From positions 124,001-188,000 of the forward strand of contig JADNYJ010000009.1 of NCBI GenBank assembly GCA_015501075.1: 64,000 nucleotides of DNA. The letters are read 5' to 3'. Each line of letters starts with the position of its first letter. Within the stretch, counting starts at the first letter, position 1. Positions 46,996 to 57,248 of the stretch are shown piece after piece. Origin of the DNA: Gymnopilus junonius. Taxonomy: Eukaryota > Basidiomycota > Agaricomycetes > Agaricales > Galerinaceae. A program made the position numbers and the translations under genes. A model generated the notes under the pieces. It ran no database searches. It saw only the letters and a program-made list of their open reading frames with translations, and was not told where the DNA came from.

Positions 46996-47332
46996 GTTAA
47001 GTTCTTGACGAAGAGAAGGGCGGAGTAGGCAGAGGAGATCCACGTCGGAGCTACATCAGAGTATGTCAGTGTCGGAGTTGGTCTTAGTGTAACATATGTA
47101 GATGTAGGGTTGAGACTTCAGCTTCAATGTGTGTTCATCTCTCACTTAGCTACGATTCACCAAAAAAACATCATTAACAAGAAAAAACAAGTATTCTGCA
47201 CTACTTGGAGTTGACTAGCTACATGTAATCTAAGTGTCTACATGTTCTGGGACTTGTAGTACTTCGAGGGGATCATGAGGTCGGAGTTTGTATAGTCAGA
47301 GATCAGAGTTGGTCGGAGGCACATATATAACA
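46996..47332 (-). repeat. LTR of Gypsy A, copy 3, with foreign patch at 47134-47194
   Basis: Begins TGTTAAG and ends TATATAACA like the other two LTRs, but about 200 bp of the middle is replaced by about 60 bp that equal the reverse complement of 43535-43590, the 3' flank of the antisense ORF. Confidence 0.88.
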
Positions 47333-47337
47333 ACTTC

Positions 47338-48016
47338 ATTCGGTGTTTGGCTTCTGTGTACTGGGATCTGGAGGCATAAGTGGCAAGGGCTTGAGTTTGA
47401 GCAGAACTTCCTGGAATGCAAGTCTTGATGTGGTGCCCTAGGTTGGTTGTAGTCTCATCATGACAAATGTGTGCAACAAAAATGGAAGGTCGACTATCAA
47501 AAAATAAACAATCAGAGACCAGAATACACTTAAATAAAAAGATGGCTTATGATTTGCAAACATAAAGGTATTGAACTGTGCTGTCATCCTTCATCTTGAT
47601 GACTGGTGGCATCTTGAAATGCTTGTAGATGTCAGATGTCCAGTTTTTCATTTGCGCAGCTAGAACAGTAATTAGCAGTTTGGTTATGTTCAGTGAATGA
47701 GAAATGTACCGAGAACTTCCTCATTTGTTTGCATTGCTGTCTTGTACCTTTCATCAAACTTGGATTGTTTATCTGAAGCTCCTTGCATGGCCTTGCTGGT
47801 GTCTGTGCACATACTGAGAGTGGAGTCAGATCATCGAAGTGTGGTTTGCTCTGAATCAGTCAGAGGTGGGACTAGATCAACTGATACAGAATACATCGAA
47901 GGAGGGGGGGCATTGGGAAAAGAGTTGCCAGAGTCTGAATTGCTGGCAGAGGCTGAGCTGGCCATGGAGAGGGCATGCATCACAGTGCGCTTTCGCTTGG
48001 TGGATGAAGAAGCCAT
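47338..48016 (-). pseudogene. hAT transposase, N-terminal part with BED-like finger
   Basis: Begins MASSSTKRKRTVMHALSMAS at 48016, with a Ser-rich leader, then SKFDERYKTAMQTNEEVL and FVAHICHDETTTNLGHHIK, a BED-type finger remnant, and ends TEAKHRMK at the Gypsy insertion. Removing the Gypsy and one copy of the 5-bp duplication makes the codons run on in frame into CTLWIAQRS on the other side. Confidence 0.85.
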
Positions 48017-49858
48017 CTAAATATCAAAATTCAGACTTCAATAATGCAAAAACAAAACAATACCCACTGTAGTTGAAGGGAGAGTGGGAGATACGAATGC
48101 CCTGCTAACAGAAACAGCATCTCAGATGTTATATCTGGAAAAGAAAGATGTAAAACATACCAATGCTCGAAACATCCTGCTGATCTGACCCTCCAACATC
48201 CTTCAAATTGCTGAATGGGTAAAAGAAGGCCTTCACCATGCTGATACTGGACTGAAATGCAGTGAATCCATGTGGATCCTGAGTTGCTTATCAGCTCAAA
48301 GGTACACATTATGATCAAATAACATACTCACCTGCTCATCAGGGCATGAGGAATCTTCCAAGATGGGTTGTGACCTTCAATGTGTACTGAACGTGCAAAG
48401 ACCGAGCATGCAATCTGCATACTTGTAGGTCATAAGTTCAAGGACAGACACTGAAGATAACTCACCTGTTCAATAGCTTGTCAGATAAAAGCATTTGGGC
48501 ACATGAAAAGTGCAGATACGTGCCATCTACAAAATGAAATTGGAGCCATTTAAGTAAGATCACCATAATGTCAGAAGTGAATGCCTTACCTGCCTTATAT
48601 CAGCCATGGGGAAGGAATTTCGGAGGTGGTTTGAGTTCTTGGCTATGACTTTATGTAGATCGCTGATGGTAGTGGGTTGCTCACATGTTCAAACAGAAGA
48701 CATGTGAAGCAGGGATGCTGGAATAGAGAGATGTGAGAAGAGATGTCGAGCAGCATTGACATCAAAAGTCCAACCAAATCTAAATTAGGCATGGCCCATT
48801 GATCTGCCAGATTGATAACTCTTGATAATCTTTGATATCACTTACCTTTTTCACCACTGTCGAGGTCAGCCGCTATGTCTTTCTTTTCAAATTTCATGGA
48901 TCTCACCTCTTTCTTTTTCAAATTTCCTAAAAGTCCACACTGTTCTTTTGACCATGAGGCGATAACAGCAGCAGATAAATTCATGGGCCTCAGCCACATG
49001 CTGGCAGCTGCACCCACTGTCAAGAGATGCCAAACGTAAGTGGTCATCTTCTCTGTCTTTTGTGAGAGACTCCTTACCCTTTTCAGTTGCAGAACCATTA
49101 CTCCCCAGATTCTAACATGCTGAATGTAGTAATAGACTTCTGCATCTTCCGTGAGGTAACTAATCACTTCTTTACTCTTTGACAGAACTGCCATTCACCC
49201 CACTCTCACTTGGTGCTTGCCCTTTGCAAGCACTATTGCTTGCTTGTGAACTCCCCATCAAACAGCAGTTTGCTATGGAGCTTGGAGTCTTCTTCATGAG
49301 GTTGGTCCACTCCAGTGGCCTCGAGATTTTCAGGGGAGAAATTATGGATGATATTGAATGCATTGGGGAGTGTGCAGCGGTGAGTCACTATTTCTTTTCT
49401 TCTTATTTTCTCCTGACAACTTCTTTGTTACAACTTTTAGCATCATGTCAACTGATTTGTCTGTGCGGATGACCGACATTCCATCAATGCCAGAGATACC
49501 CAAGGTTTTGACTTCATGGATGATGTGGGATCAAGCTCTGATGACAATGATGAGATACCAGGGCTGGAGAGTTGCACATCTTCAGATTTTGAGGAGGATG
49601 AAGTGCAGTAAATTTAGTGCCATAAATTTAGTATCACAAATCTCATATATTGCTTGAAAATTAAAGACAATTTGATCCTAATTTACCAATAATTTATGGG
49701 TACTTGTACCAGTACTTGCAAATCCTGAAATTCATACTTGGACCCTTGGTGACCCAGACTTGTGAGTTTAATGGATCTACGAGTCAGGTCAGTGGCAAGT
49801 ATTCCCACATGTCAACCCATGGGTAACTCACAGATACCCGGACTCATGTCCAGCCTTA
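48017..49858. other. Inner hAT, part upstream of the transposase
   Basis: About 1.8 kb inside the inner hAT ends. Minus-strand ORFs at 48838-49194 (MAVLSKSKEVISYLTEDAEV, Lys-rich end) and 49172-49363 overlap plus-strand ORFs at 49179-49657. Possible splice signals exist, but no family was recognised. It may be a second element gene or captured host DNA. Confidence 0.4.
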
Positions 49859-50583
49859 GTGGAGGGTAGAAAGTCCAATAAAAATGGCCATAGACATATG
49901 GCCGACTACCATTACAGTATGGTGTGCAGCCCTAATTGGAGATGCATTGTGCCATTAGGGAAGCTCAGAGTTCAACCATAGATCTGGTCCAACTTCATCT
50001 CATGTCACAAGTGCCTGGGGTCACAAGAGCCTAAGGTTGGGTTGGGTCAGCAAAGCTGATGCAGGAACAAGTGCAATTGAGCTGCAGGTGGGCAGGTTTA
50101 ATCATGTCTGTCTAAGCTCATTGTGATGAAACACTTGCAAGGATGATTATTGGAGACAAGAGGGTATATTTCTGGATGAGGTGGGGATCACATTGGGATC
50201 ACAGATACTTAAAGAACTGGATAGTAGTAAAAGGATACTGGTGAATAGCAGAACTAGTTGGAATGAGTAAAATAAAGACAAGAGGGTATAATTCTGGATG
50301 AGGTAAGGACCAGAGATACTTAAAGATTTGGAAGATAGTAGTAGAAGATTAGTTAATGGTGGAAATATTTAGAAAATGTAATAAGGAATGTGTTGTAATC
50401 ATGACCACATGATTATGCATGGTGGACCTTTATTTACTAATGCCTTCATACTCACTATATAAGGACTCAGGGGTTTCTCTCCTCTTTCCTTCAGATCCCT
50501 CACTACCTATCCCTGTCCCTCTTATATTTCTCTCTTAGAATCATAAACTGGTCATATTCTTTCCATGTGAACTTAGTGTTGTC

Positions 50584-51156
50584 TAGGGTTGCTGAAGTTC
50601 AGTTCAGTTCAGTTCTTTGGCCAATTTTCTAAACTGAGAACTGAACTTCCCAGTTCAGTTCAGTTCTCAGTTCGAACTGGTTCATACTGTTCTGAACTGG
50701 CAATGGCCAAAACATAAAATTTCCTTTCATCTGAGGCTTTGAAATAGTAGATAGACTACAGATGTGTCTATCTTCTATCATTAGACATTGCTATATGTAC
50801 AAAACAGTATATTATTTGCTGATTTTTCAAGCATTGGGTAGTGTCATGTAACTCATGTCCTCACACAATAAATAAAATCATTTTAAGAAATTATTTTATG
50901 TCATCTAGTGCTTGGGATTAGTACTAAGGAGTTCTCTATACATTATGGGAATCTAATGGTAATTTTTTGATGCCAAAATAATCACTTTTGAAGGTTAAAA
51001 TTTGATAATTTTAACCACACCCAACAAACAGTTCAGTTCAGTTCAAACTGACTGGCCATAGGCCAAACTGAGAACCAGAACTGCATCCAAACTGCAGTTC
51101 AGTTCAGCCAGTTCAGGTTCAAACTGTCAGTTCTGAACTGAACTTCAGCAACCCTA
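50584..51156. mobile_element. hAT-type MITE, complete, 8-bp TSD GTGTTGTC
   Basis: 573 bp. Ends TAGGGTTGCTGAAGTTCAG and CTGAACTTCAGCAACCCTA are perfect inverted repeats. GTGTTGTC lies at 50576-50583 and 51157-51164. Both ends are packed with GTTCAGTTCA-type motifs in both directions, probably transposase-binding sites. No ORF. Confidence 0.92.
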
Positions 51157-51619
51157 GTGTTGTCCAATGTTGGTACATTGGGCTTCCACATGTGAGCATG
51201 CATATGCATTAAATGAAAAGAGAATACATGTAAGATAATGTAAAGAGAGGGTTGGATGGGTAAGAGCAAAGAGAGATGACGAAGGAGGAGAGCAGGTGCG
51301 AGGTGACATGTAATGGTGTGAGCATGAAGAGGAAGATGATGAGCTTCCACCATTGCACTTGCCGCTCAGTTGGACACCATGACCGGCTTTTCCTGGCTTT
51401 GCTAGGGATCACTGGTAACTTAGCTAATGGATCTGTGGCTCCACAGACAGTTGCCAGCCAATAGCGGGTGTGGCTGATGGGAATTGAATGTCCAATACTT
51501 AAGTAAATATGTGACCCTTTTGTGACTACTCATGTCAAAGTCACATTTTTCACAATAATATTCATCTCTACCATACTCTATGTGCTACCTCATATGTACC
51601 ACACTCTTTTTGTGATACA

Positions 51620-51879
51620 TACTGTACTAAACCGACTGACTCTTTGGTCACACATCACAAAGTTGGCTGAAGAGAAGAGATTTCCCTATTTGTCACACAT
51701 CACCAAGGGCTCCGAAGAGGGTGACAGGCCAAAAATGGTAAAAAAACCAAAAATTTCTCCCCCTGGATGAAGAGTTTTGTCTCTTTGTCATGTGTCCCAG
51801 GCACCCTTGAAGAGCTGAAGAGATGGTCGAAATGTGTCACGCATCACCAGGCTGAAGAGTTGGTTGGTTTGGTACAGTA
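51620..51879. mobile_element. MITE with TACTGTAC termini, copy 2
   Basis: 260 bp, homologous to 17299-17590 and with the same inverted ends. Shorter than copy 1 because of a missing A-rich segment (about 30 bp). Confidence 0.78.
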
Positions 51880-52358
51880 TACCCAATGCTCCTTTATATT
51901 GATGGCTCCTCATGCAGAGGGCTCTCTTCTGCCCATTTGATGTGTAGATTTCCTGCCTTGGGGATATGCATCCTAGGGCAGAGATAGTGAGTGATGTCAG
52001 TTCTGTGCAAGACAGTCAAGTCTGAGATTAATTGTTGCTGTAATTGTTGAACATCAGGCTGATTTCAAATATGTATTCATGTCCCAGAGAAGCATATGTA
52101 TCATATATGCACATTTTACTATGGCATGGTAATTGCAGTGGGCCATGTAGAAGATGTACAAGTGAAGGAAGTGCTTAATCAGGGGCTTGTTTACAGCAAG
52201 CACATGCTCAAGTGCATTGTGCAGCTATGCAATGTGACATGCATATATTACTTAAGACTTCAGACATTTAATTTCCATCAGCTGTACCCGCCATTGGCTG
52301 GCAACTGTCTGTGGAGCCACACATCCCCGGATCTATGGTCAAACTCTGAGCTCCCCTA

Positions 52359-53251
52359 TTTGCGTCATGCTCACTGTTGAGCAACCCCTTGCCAGGGCCC
52401 AGTGTATATCACAAACTAAGGTTTGAAGAAGCTGTATTCAATCTCAAATATTGAGGGCAGTATTTGCAAGCTGTGCAAGGAGATAATCCCTAATATTGAA
52501 GGAATTCTTTGTGATTATTGCATTGTCATTGGGTGGCAGTCTGTGTACTCTCATCATCTGCCTTCAGCCCTATTTTTTTTGATTAATGATGCAGGAATAA
52601 GCAGTGGTAACTTTGGAAGATTCTGCATGATGCCACTTCGATGAAAAATATGGCATTGTATGAATCAAGGCAGTCAATTCAAGTTAGTTTGGAAAGTTCG
52701 CTCTTATGGTCTTGAATAGTTTCTAACTTTTCATGCTCAGCCCTGAATTAAAACTCCGATGATCTCAGATTCTCTCTAACTTGAATATCTAGCCTTACAG
52801 AAAGTCACCCATTATATGTTAATCATAGCTCACATCACATATATTGCAGGTCTGTCTACAAGAGACTAGTATTTAATAGAGAAATTTCAAAGCAGCACAT
52901 GGTCTACACATTGCTATGTAGAATTGCACTGCCACTCCATAACATTCCATAGAGCTGTACAGATTCATGTCGGTGAATCATTTCCAAGAGTGTATAAGAC
53001 TACTTATGCCGAGGGATTTATGGGGGCCTTGGGCAGGTGCCGAGCATGCTGAGAGTCACATGCTTGTGACCTGCAGTCGATGCATCATTTTCAGTCCTCC
53101 AAAGTAAAGTTGAGAAAGCTCACAGGGGCACCTTCCCCAACTCACTCAGAATGGGCACTGAGGGTGGAGTGATGGAACTGATGCACTGGGTGGTTAAAAA
53201 TAGCCTGCTTCTCAGCCCATCACTTTGCACAATGCATCTTCGGCGGCTGTC
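52359..53251. other. Unassigned repeat-region DNA
   Basis: About 890 bp, no gene or clear element recognised. Confidence 0.4.
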
Positions 53252-53402
53252 TGTAAGTTGGTCAAGAGAACTGCGCTCAACCAGTTATGCCAAAAGGCAG
53301 AATAACTAAACAATTAATAGTTCAGCCACTTAGTTCTATATATAGTATAAACTCTAATCTGAAAGCAGTAGATTACAGCACAGTAAGCTGACCAGGATTA
53401 CA
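53252..53402 (-). repeat. Mini-LTR, inverted copy
   Basis: 151 bp, TGTAAGTTGG...GGATTACA, an inverted match of 55212-55362 with a few differences. It contains TATATATAG. The flanks do not match each other, so it is not a simple solo LTR. Confidence 0.7.
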
Positions 53403-54205
53403 CCATCTCCAGTCTCACATGTCATGTCTTTGACCTTTTTGCAAACCTGTTCCCTTCCTCCCCTACTTGAGAATGTGTTTTATACTATATTGTTTACATA
53501 GCAGTACAGATATATATATTAGAATAAGTTATCATGAAAATAAACAGCCATAATGCCTTCTTATGCAATTAAACAAGCTATTGATTCTTTAGACTGCAAT
53601 TCAAACTGGTTCAAGTCAATAAGTAGCCACTTTGGCATACATAAGTTCAATAAGTAGCTTATTTTGAGGGATTTATGGTAAATCCAGCTTGCTTTACACT
53701 GGATTTACATGAAATAAGCCAGTTCATTTCTGCTGTAAAGCCAGGGCTTTGGAGTGATCAGTGGCTCAGGCTGCCGTGGCACACCCTAGGACATGCCTTC
53801 TATACCTCACAGATTCAAAGAAGATTCAGAGAACTTTGCTGCCTCTCAAACAAATACTGAAATTATAATATTTTATTTCCTTCTCACTAATTTTTTTTTC
53901 CCAAACTCCCTACTGTACAAGACTCTAAAAAGATTGCATGACCTCCTTCCCAGAAGCTCAGTTACCTTCATGTTGCAATCACATCACACCTAGCCCAGAA
54001 CTGGATGAGTTCTGATGTGTTCTGGGGCACCATCCTTGGGTCCATGCTAAAAATATCTGGCTTTACAGGCTTTACTGTAAATCTATCGAAATAACCCTAC
54101 TTAAGTACAATAGAGCAGACTACACTAAGAGGTCATCATTTGCCTTTATGTGAACAAGGCTTCTGACCATGTGACTTACTAGTAGTGGTCATGGTCATCT
54201 CTTAC

Positions 54206-54330
54206 TTACACTGCTGGCACCAGGGGGGTACCAGTGGGGATTACTGAACACTCACTTCAAACAAATCTTGCTTGACATTTCACTTGGGGTCCTGTCTTAA
54301 ATAGGCAGGTGCCATCAGTCCTGGTCCTTC
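54206..54330. repeat. Dispersed repeat, inverted partner of 55450-55565
   Basis: About 120 bp with few mismatches, for example AATCTTGCTTGACATTTCAC against AATCTTGCTCGACATTTCAC in the complement. It keeps the uninterrupted state of the site that carries an insertion at 55558. Confidence 0.75.
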
Positions 54331-54563
54331 TAGCAATCAAAGATAACTGCCTCATATTGTACTATCTACACCACTCTACATGTCTTATATTCTATGAAGT
54401 ACCATGAGCCCTCTTACTTGGAGACGGTTGCTGTGACCAAGTGGAGGCTTGGGAAGTACTCGAACCAGCACATTTTCTGCTCAGCTTGAAGGCTGCATCA
54501 GATGAGCAAAATATAGTTGGGAGGCATTGGGATATGAAAAGGTAAGGATGGTAGAGTTAAGAT

Positions 54564-54946
54564 TACTGTACTATTTTGTTCAATTCGGCAGTCACGCATC
54601 ACAGGCCCTCCAAAATCGCCAAAAAGTCACAGTTGTCACAGTGATTTCGTCGAGGTGCCGAAACTATTTTGGAAGTCCCAGTTTCAAAAAATCGGCCAAA
54701 AATAGCTAGAAAATCGAATTTTTTTCTCCGACTGCGTAATTGAGCTCTTTCTTACAGCTTGGGTCTGGAAACAAGACAACTCATAGTATTTCTCTTCATA
54801 TGTACACATTTTCTCCCTTATTCTGGGTCACTACCTGCCAAAAAAAATATCATGTCATGGCAGGTTTTCCAATCTGCCGAAACCAAAATTTCGGCAGGCA
54901 CGTCATGGGTCACGGGGCCTGCCGAATTGATTGAAATGGTACAGTA
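54564..54946. mobile_element. MITE with TACTGTAC termini, second family
   Basis: 383 bp. The start TACTGTACTATTTTG...CAATTCGGCAG and the end CTGCCGAATTG...GGTACAGTA form imperfect 28-bp inverted repeats. It shares only the terminal 8 bases with the other MITE family. Confidence 0.75.
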
Positions 54947-55211
54947 GGTGAATAAAGCAGAGTGCAGGTCAATTTTTATCAGTTGCAAGGATAACGAACA
55001 GACTAGGACAAAGAACAGAAACAATAAACTGAGAGGCAACAATGAACAACTTGGGTCTGCTCACTGTGAACAACTTGAGATAATGTCCTGAGATATTGAC
55101 ATTGTCAATGATGACAATGTATAGATGAAAACAAAGGATATGGATGAAAACAAAGGATACATTAAAGGATGATAATGAAAAGGCTCAGATACCAGAAGAA
55201 AGATGGATGAC

Positions 55212-55362
55212 TGTAATCCTGGTCAGCTTACTGTGCTGTAATCTACTGCTTTCAGATTAGGGTTTACACCATATATAGAACTGAGTGGCTGAACTATTAA
55301 TTGTTCAGTTATTCTGCCTTTTGGCGTAACTGGTTGAGCGCAGTTCTCTTGACCAACTTACA
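55212..55362 (+). repeat. Solo mini-LTR with 5-bp TSD ATGAC
   Basis: 151 bp, TGTAATCCTGG...CAACTTACA, flanked by ATGAC at 55207-55211 and 55363-55367. Short length, TG...CA ends and a 5-bp duplication fit a solo LTR of a TRIM-like element. Confidence 0.75.
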
Positions 55363-55449
55363 ATGACCAGGTGAAGTTCGAACACAATGTGATGGAAATC
55401 TCAACTTGAATGTCGAAAGTTGAAACGATTATCTTACTGATAAGATCAT

Positions 55450-55565
55450 TGGGCAGGACTGATGGCACCTGCCTATTTAAGACAGGACCCCAAGTGAAAT
55501 GTCGAGCAAGATTCGTTTGAAGTGAGTGTTCGGCAATCCCCGCTGGTACCCCCCTGGCTGGCACC
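55450..55565. repeat. Dispersed repeat, inverted partner of 54206-54330
   Basis: Interrupted at its right end by the foldback insertion at about 55558-55755; the sequence TGCCAGCAGTGT resumes after it. Confidence 0.7.
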
Positions 55566-55755
55566 AACCTCTGTTTCTTTGGGAAACAGCATGAAAGAAA
55601 CACGTCACCTGATTTTTTTTTAGATGTTTCTCCAGAAACCAGCATTCGGCCTTGCCTAATTTGGTATGGCCGACCAGTGTTTCTCAAGAAAACAGCGGAA
55701 AAAAAGTCATATGACGTGTTTCCCAGGTACTGTTTCCTCAAGAAACACTACTCAG
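55558..55755. mobile_element. Small foldback insertion
   Basis: About 200 bp with imperfect inverted arms rich in GTTTCTTGAGGAAAC-like motifs, absent from the paralogous copy at 54206-54330. No ORF. Class unknown. Confidence 0.6.
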
Positions 55756-56296
55756 TGCCAGCAGTGTTAACTGTGCCTCTGATTATTTTAGTTTGCTGGC
55801 ATATGCTATGGAAAAGGCCGTCCAGAGACTATACAATATAACCAGTGTGTACCATGGTGCGGGAATGGCGAGATCATTGCAAACGCCGTGTTTTGTCAAC
55901 CAGCCACTTGTTTCGTCTTCTCGTAAGTCACAGATATTCCTTCGAGATTCATGCGGTGTTCACGAGTTTCTAAACAATCTCTCGTAGCGATGAAAATTGT
56001 CAAACTGGTCCTAGGTACCGATTCCCGTTATCGTTCCCATTCCCATCGACTTCTAAAACGCAGCCGACTTTGTAGAGTTACTCGGACAGAATGTATATTG
56101 CTCCCCGAACACCATCCCTCGCTTATCCTAATAGTTCGGGACATCGTTTCTTCCCTCAGGTCATACTTCCCCATCTGAACAACAGTTTTCAACGAGCATT
56201 GCATAATGTGAACTACTTGATTAGTAGAAGGGAAAGGGTATCTAAATATCAGATTCACTGAAGCCTTCATTTGTGTATCAATTCCTGTGGGACGAT
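55756..56296. other. Unassigned, 3' flank of the EXPERA gene
   Basis: No supported gene; probably includes the 3' UTR of the minus-strand gene ending at 56297. Confidence 0.45.
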
Positions 56297-57077
56297 TTAT
56301 TTCCATTTTTCTTCATCTTCCTGCTTGATTGCCTTCTGCACAAGTTTGGAAACGCGTAGTGTTATGTCGACAGCCATAATAAACGGCACGAGGAAGAAGG
56401 GTACATAGCTCGACAACAATACCAAGCGCTGCTGGGCAGTCACAGATGCGATACCCTGTACGATTGTCGTGGAGGTCGCCCCAGGAGTTTGAAGAACGGT
56501 TGTGATGCATGCCAGAGTTGTGGTGGCAGAAGATGCACCATATATCATCAGGAGAGGGTATATTGACCGCGAACCTGATCGGTTTGTGCGAGTCAGAAAC
56601 TGACAATTAGGGAGAAAGTACTTCATCATACCTCTATAAAGGGCTCGTAAGCCCAGAAGAAATACAGGGACCTGGAATATACTGAAATGGCAAAGAATTA
56701 TAGCGGGAACTTTTCCAAGTTAACTGTACTTACGCTTCGAGAGCAAGGAAGGTCTTAAACCATGTCAGATGGGAACTGTCTCCAAACGCGCCATCCACAC
56801 CGCCTACAAGCGGATCTCTGGACATCTCGATGTGCATGTCAAGCAATGCGCGCATGAACCTGGGTACAAATTGAGGAGAGTAGAAATATTGCAAATCAAC
56901 CATCACTGTGGCTGGAAGGTGAATCTAGTATACGTTACACGTCAACGATGCGTGATTGGGCAGTGAGGCGCTTACAGCAAAAAAGAGAAAGTAGAGGAAG
57001 TCGAGTGGGCGTGCTGTGAGCGGGAGCCTTGCATAATGGTTGTACAAGGCTAATTGCTTTTCGTTGGCTACGAGCAT
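56297..57077 (-). CDS. EXPERA-domain membrane protein (TMEM97/sigma-2 receptor type)
   Basis: Family members are four-helix endoplasmic reticulum proteins linked to sterol binding and traffic. Start at 57077 (MLVANEKQLALYNHYARLPL). Exon 1 ends in DFLYFLFFA (helix 1); exon 2 reads IHLPATVMVDLQYFYSPQFV, DMHIEMSRDPLVGG and TWFKTFLALEA; exon 3 FQVPVFLLGLRALYR; exon 4 GSRSIYPLLMIYGASSATTT and LLSSYVPFFLVPFIMAVDIT, ending QEDEEKWK. All introns are short GT-AG and keep frame. The charged C-terminal tail fits an ER membrane protein. Length of about 190 residues is slightly above the animal homologues because of an insert before the last helix. It is intact and divergent from TRM82. Confidence 0.88.
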
Positions 57078-57248
57078 GCTGTAAAATAATGTAAGATGCT
57101 AATGGGACAAGTTCGAGTTCAAGCTGGAGGAACACTTGCCAAGCAACACGTCGCGTTAACGTCGCGTCCAAAAATGGAACGTTTCCTATCCCGTGATTCG
57201 ATTAGATTTGCCTCTTCGCGCTGCCTTGAAGTTGTCACCGTCCACAAA
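57078..57248. promoter_or_regulatory. Shared divergent promoter region
   Basis: 171 bp separate the start codons of the EXPERA gene (minus) and TRM82 (plus). No TATA box stands out. The short spacing suggests a bidirectional promoter. Confidence 0.6.

Larger units (their letters stand above)
43184..47332 (-). mobile_element. Gypsy family A copy 3, rearranged, inside the hAT transposase
   Basis: Flanked by ACTTC at 43179-43183 and 47333-47337. The right end is a proper LTR terminus (TATATAACA), but the left end starts inside the antisense ORF and lacks an LTR. The order along the plus strand is antisense ORF tail (+), chromodomain and integrase (-), reverse transcriptase (+), antisense ORF (-), gag (-), LTR (-). 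The middle block is inverted compared with copy 1. Confidence 0.85.
40565..49858 (-). mobile_element. Inner autonomous-type hAT, 8-bp TSD GTGGAGGG
   Basis: Ends TAAGGCTGGACATGAGTC and the inverted GACTCATGTCCAGCCTTA, with GTGGAGGG at 40557-40564 and 49859-49866. It carries a hAT transposase on the minus strand, itself split by a Gypsy copy at 43184-47332. Without that insertion the element would be about 5.1 kb. Confidence 0.92.
40249..49934. mobile_element. Outer hAT element, 8-bp TSD ATTGGAGA
   Basis: Ends TAGGGCTGCA... and ...GTGCAGCCCTA are inverted. ATTGGAGA lies on both sides (40241-40248 and 49935-49942). TAGGG-type ends and an 8-bp duplication are the hAT signature. Its own DNA is only about 40249-40564 and 49859-49934; the rest is the inner hAT. 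With no coding sequence left, it is best seen as a small non-autonomous element. Confidence 0.9.
49956..52358. mobile_element. Possible TIR element with ~30-bp inverted ends
   Basis: 49956-49985 (TAGGGAAGCTCAGAGTT...) is an inverted match of 52328-52358 (...CAAACTCTGAGCTCCCCTA). A second inverted pair lies at about 51428-51510 and 52245-52330 (core GGCTCCACAGACAGTTGCC). No clear target duplication fits the outer pair. With the start at 51402 (TAGGGATCAC) a 5-bp match TTTGC flanks both ends. The true limits are unsure. Confidence 0.5.

Noticed and set aside
50391..51178. Solo LTR around the hAT MITE, with a TATAAGGACTC box and TGTTGT start
   Set aside because: Suggestive TATA box and pyrimidine-rich stretch, but no second copy, no clear ends and no target duplication could be found by eye.
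53252..55760. One large palindromic transposon with arms 53252-54330 and 55212-55565
   Set aside because: The order of the repeats is not mirrored (mini-LTR then dispersed repeat on both sides), and the right mini-LTR has its own 5-bp duplication.
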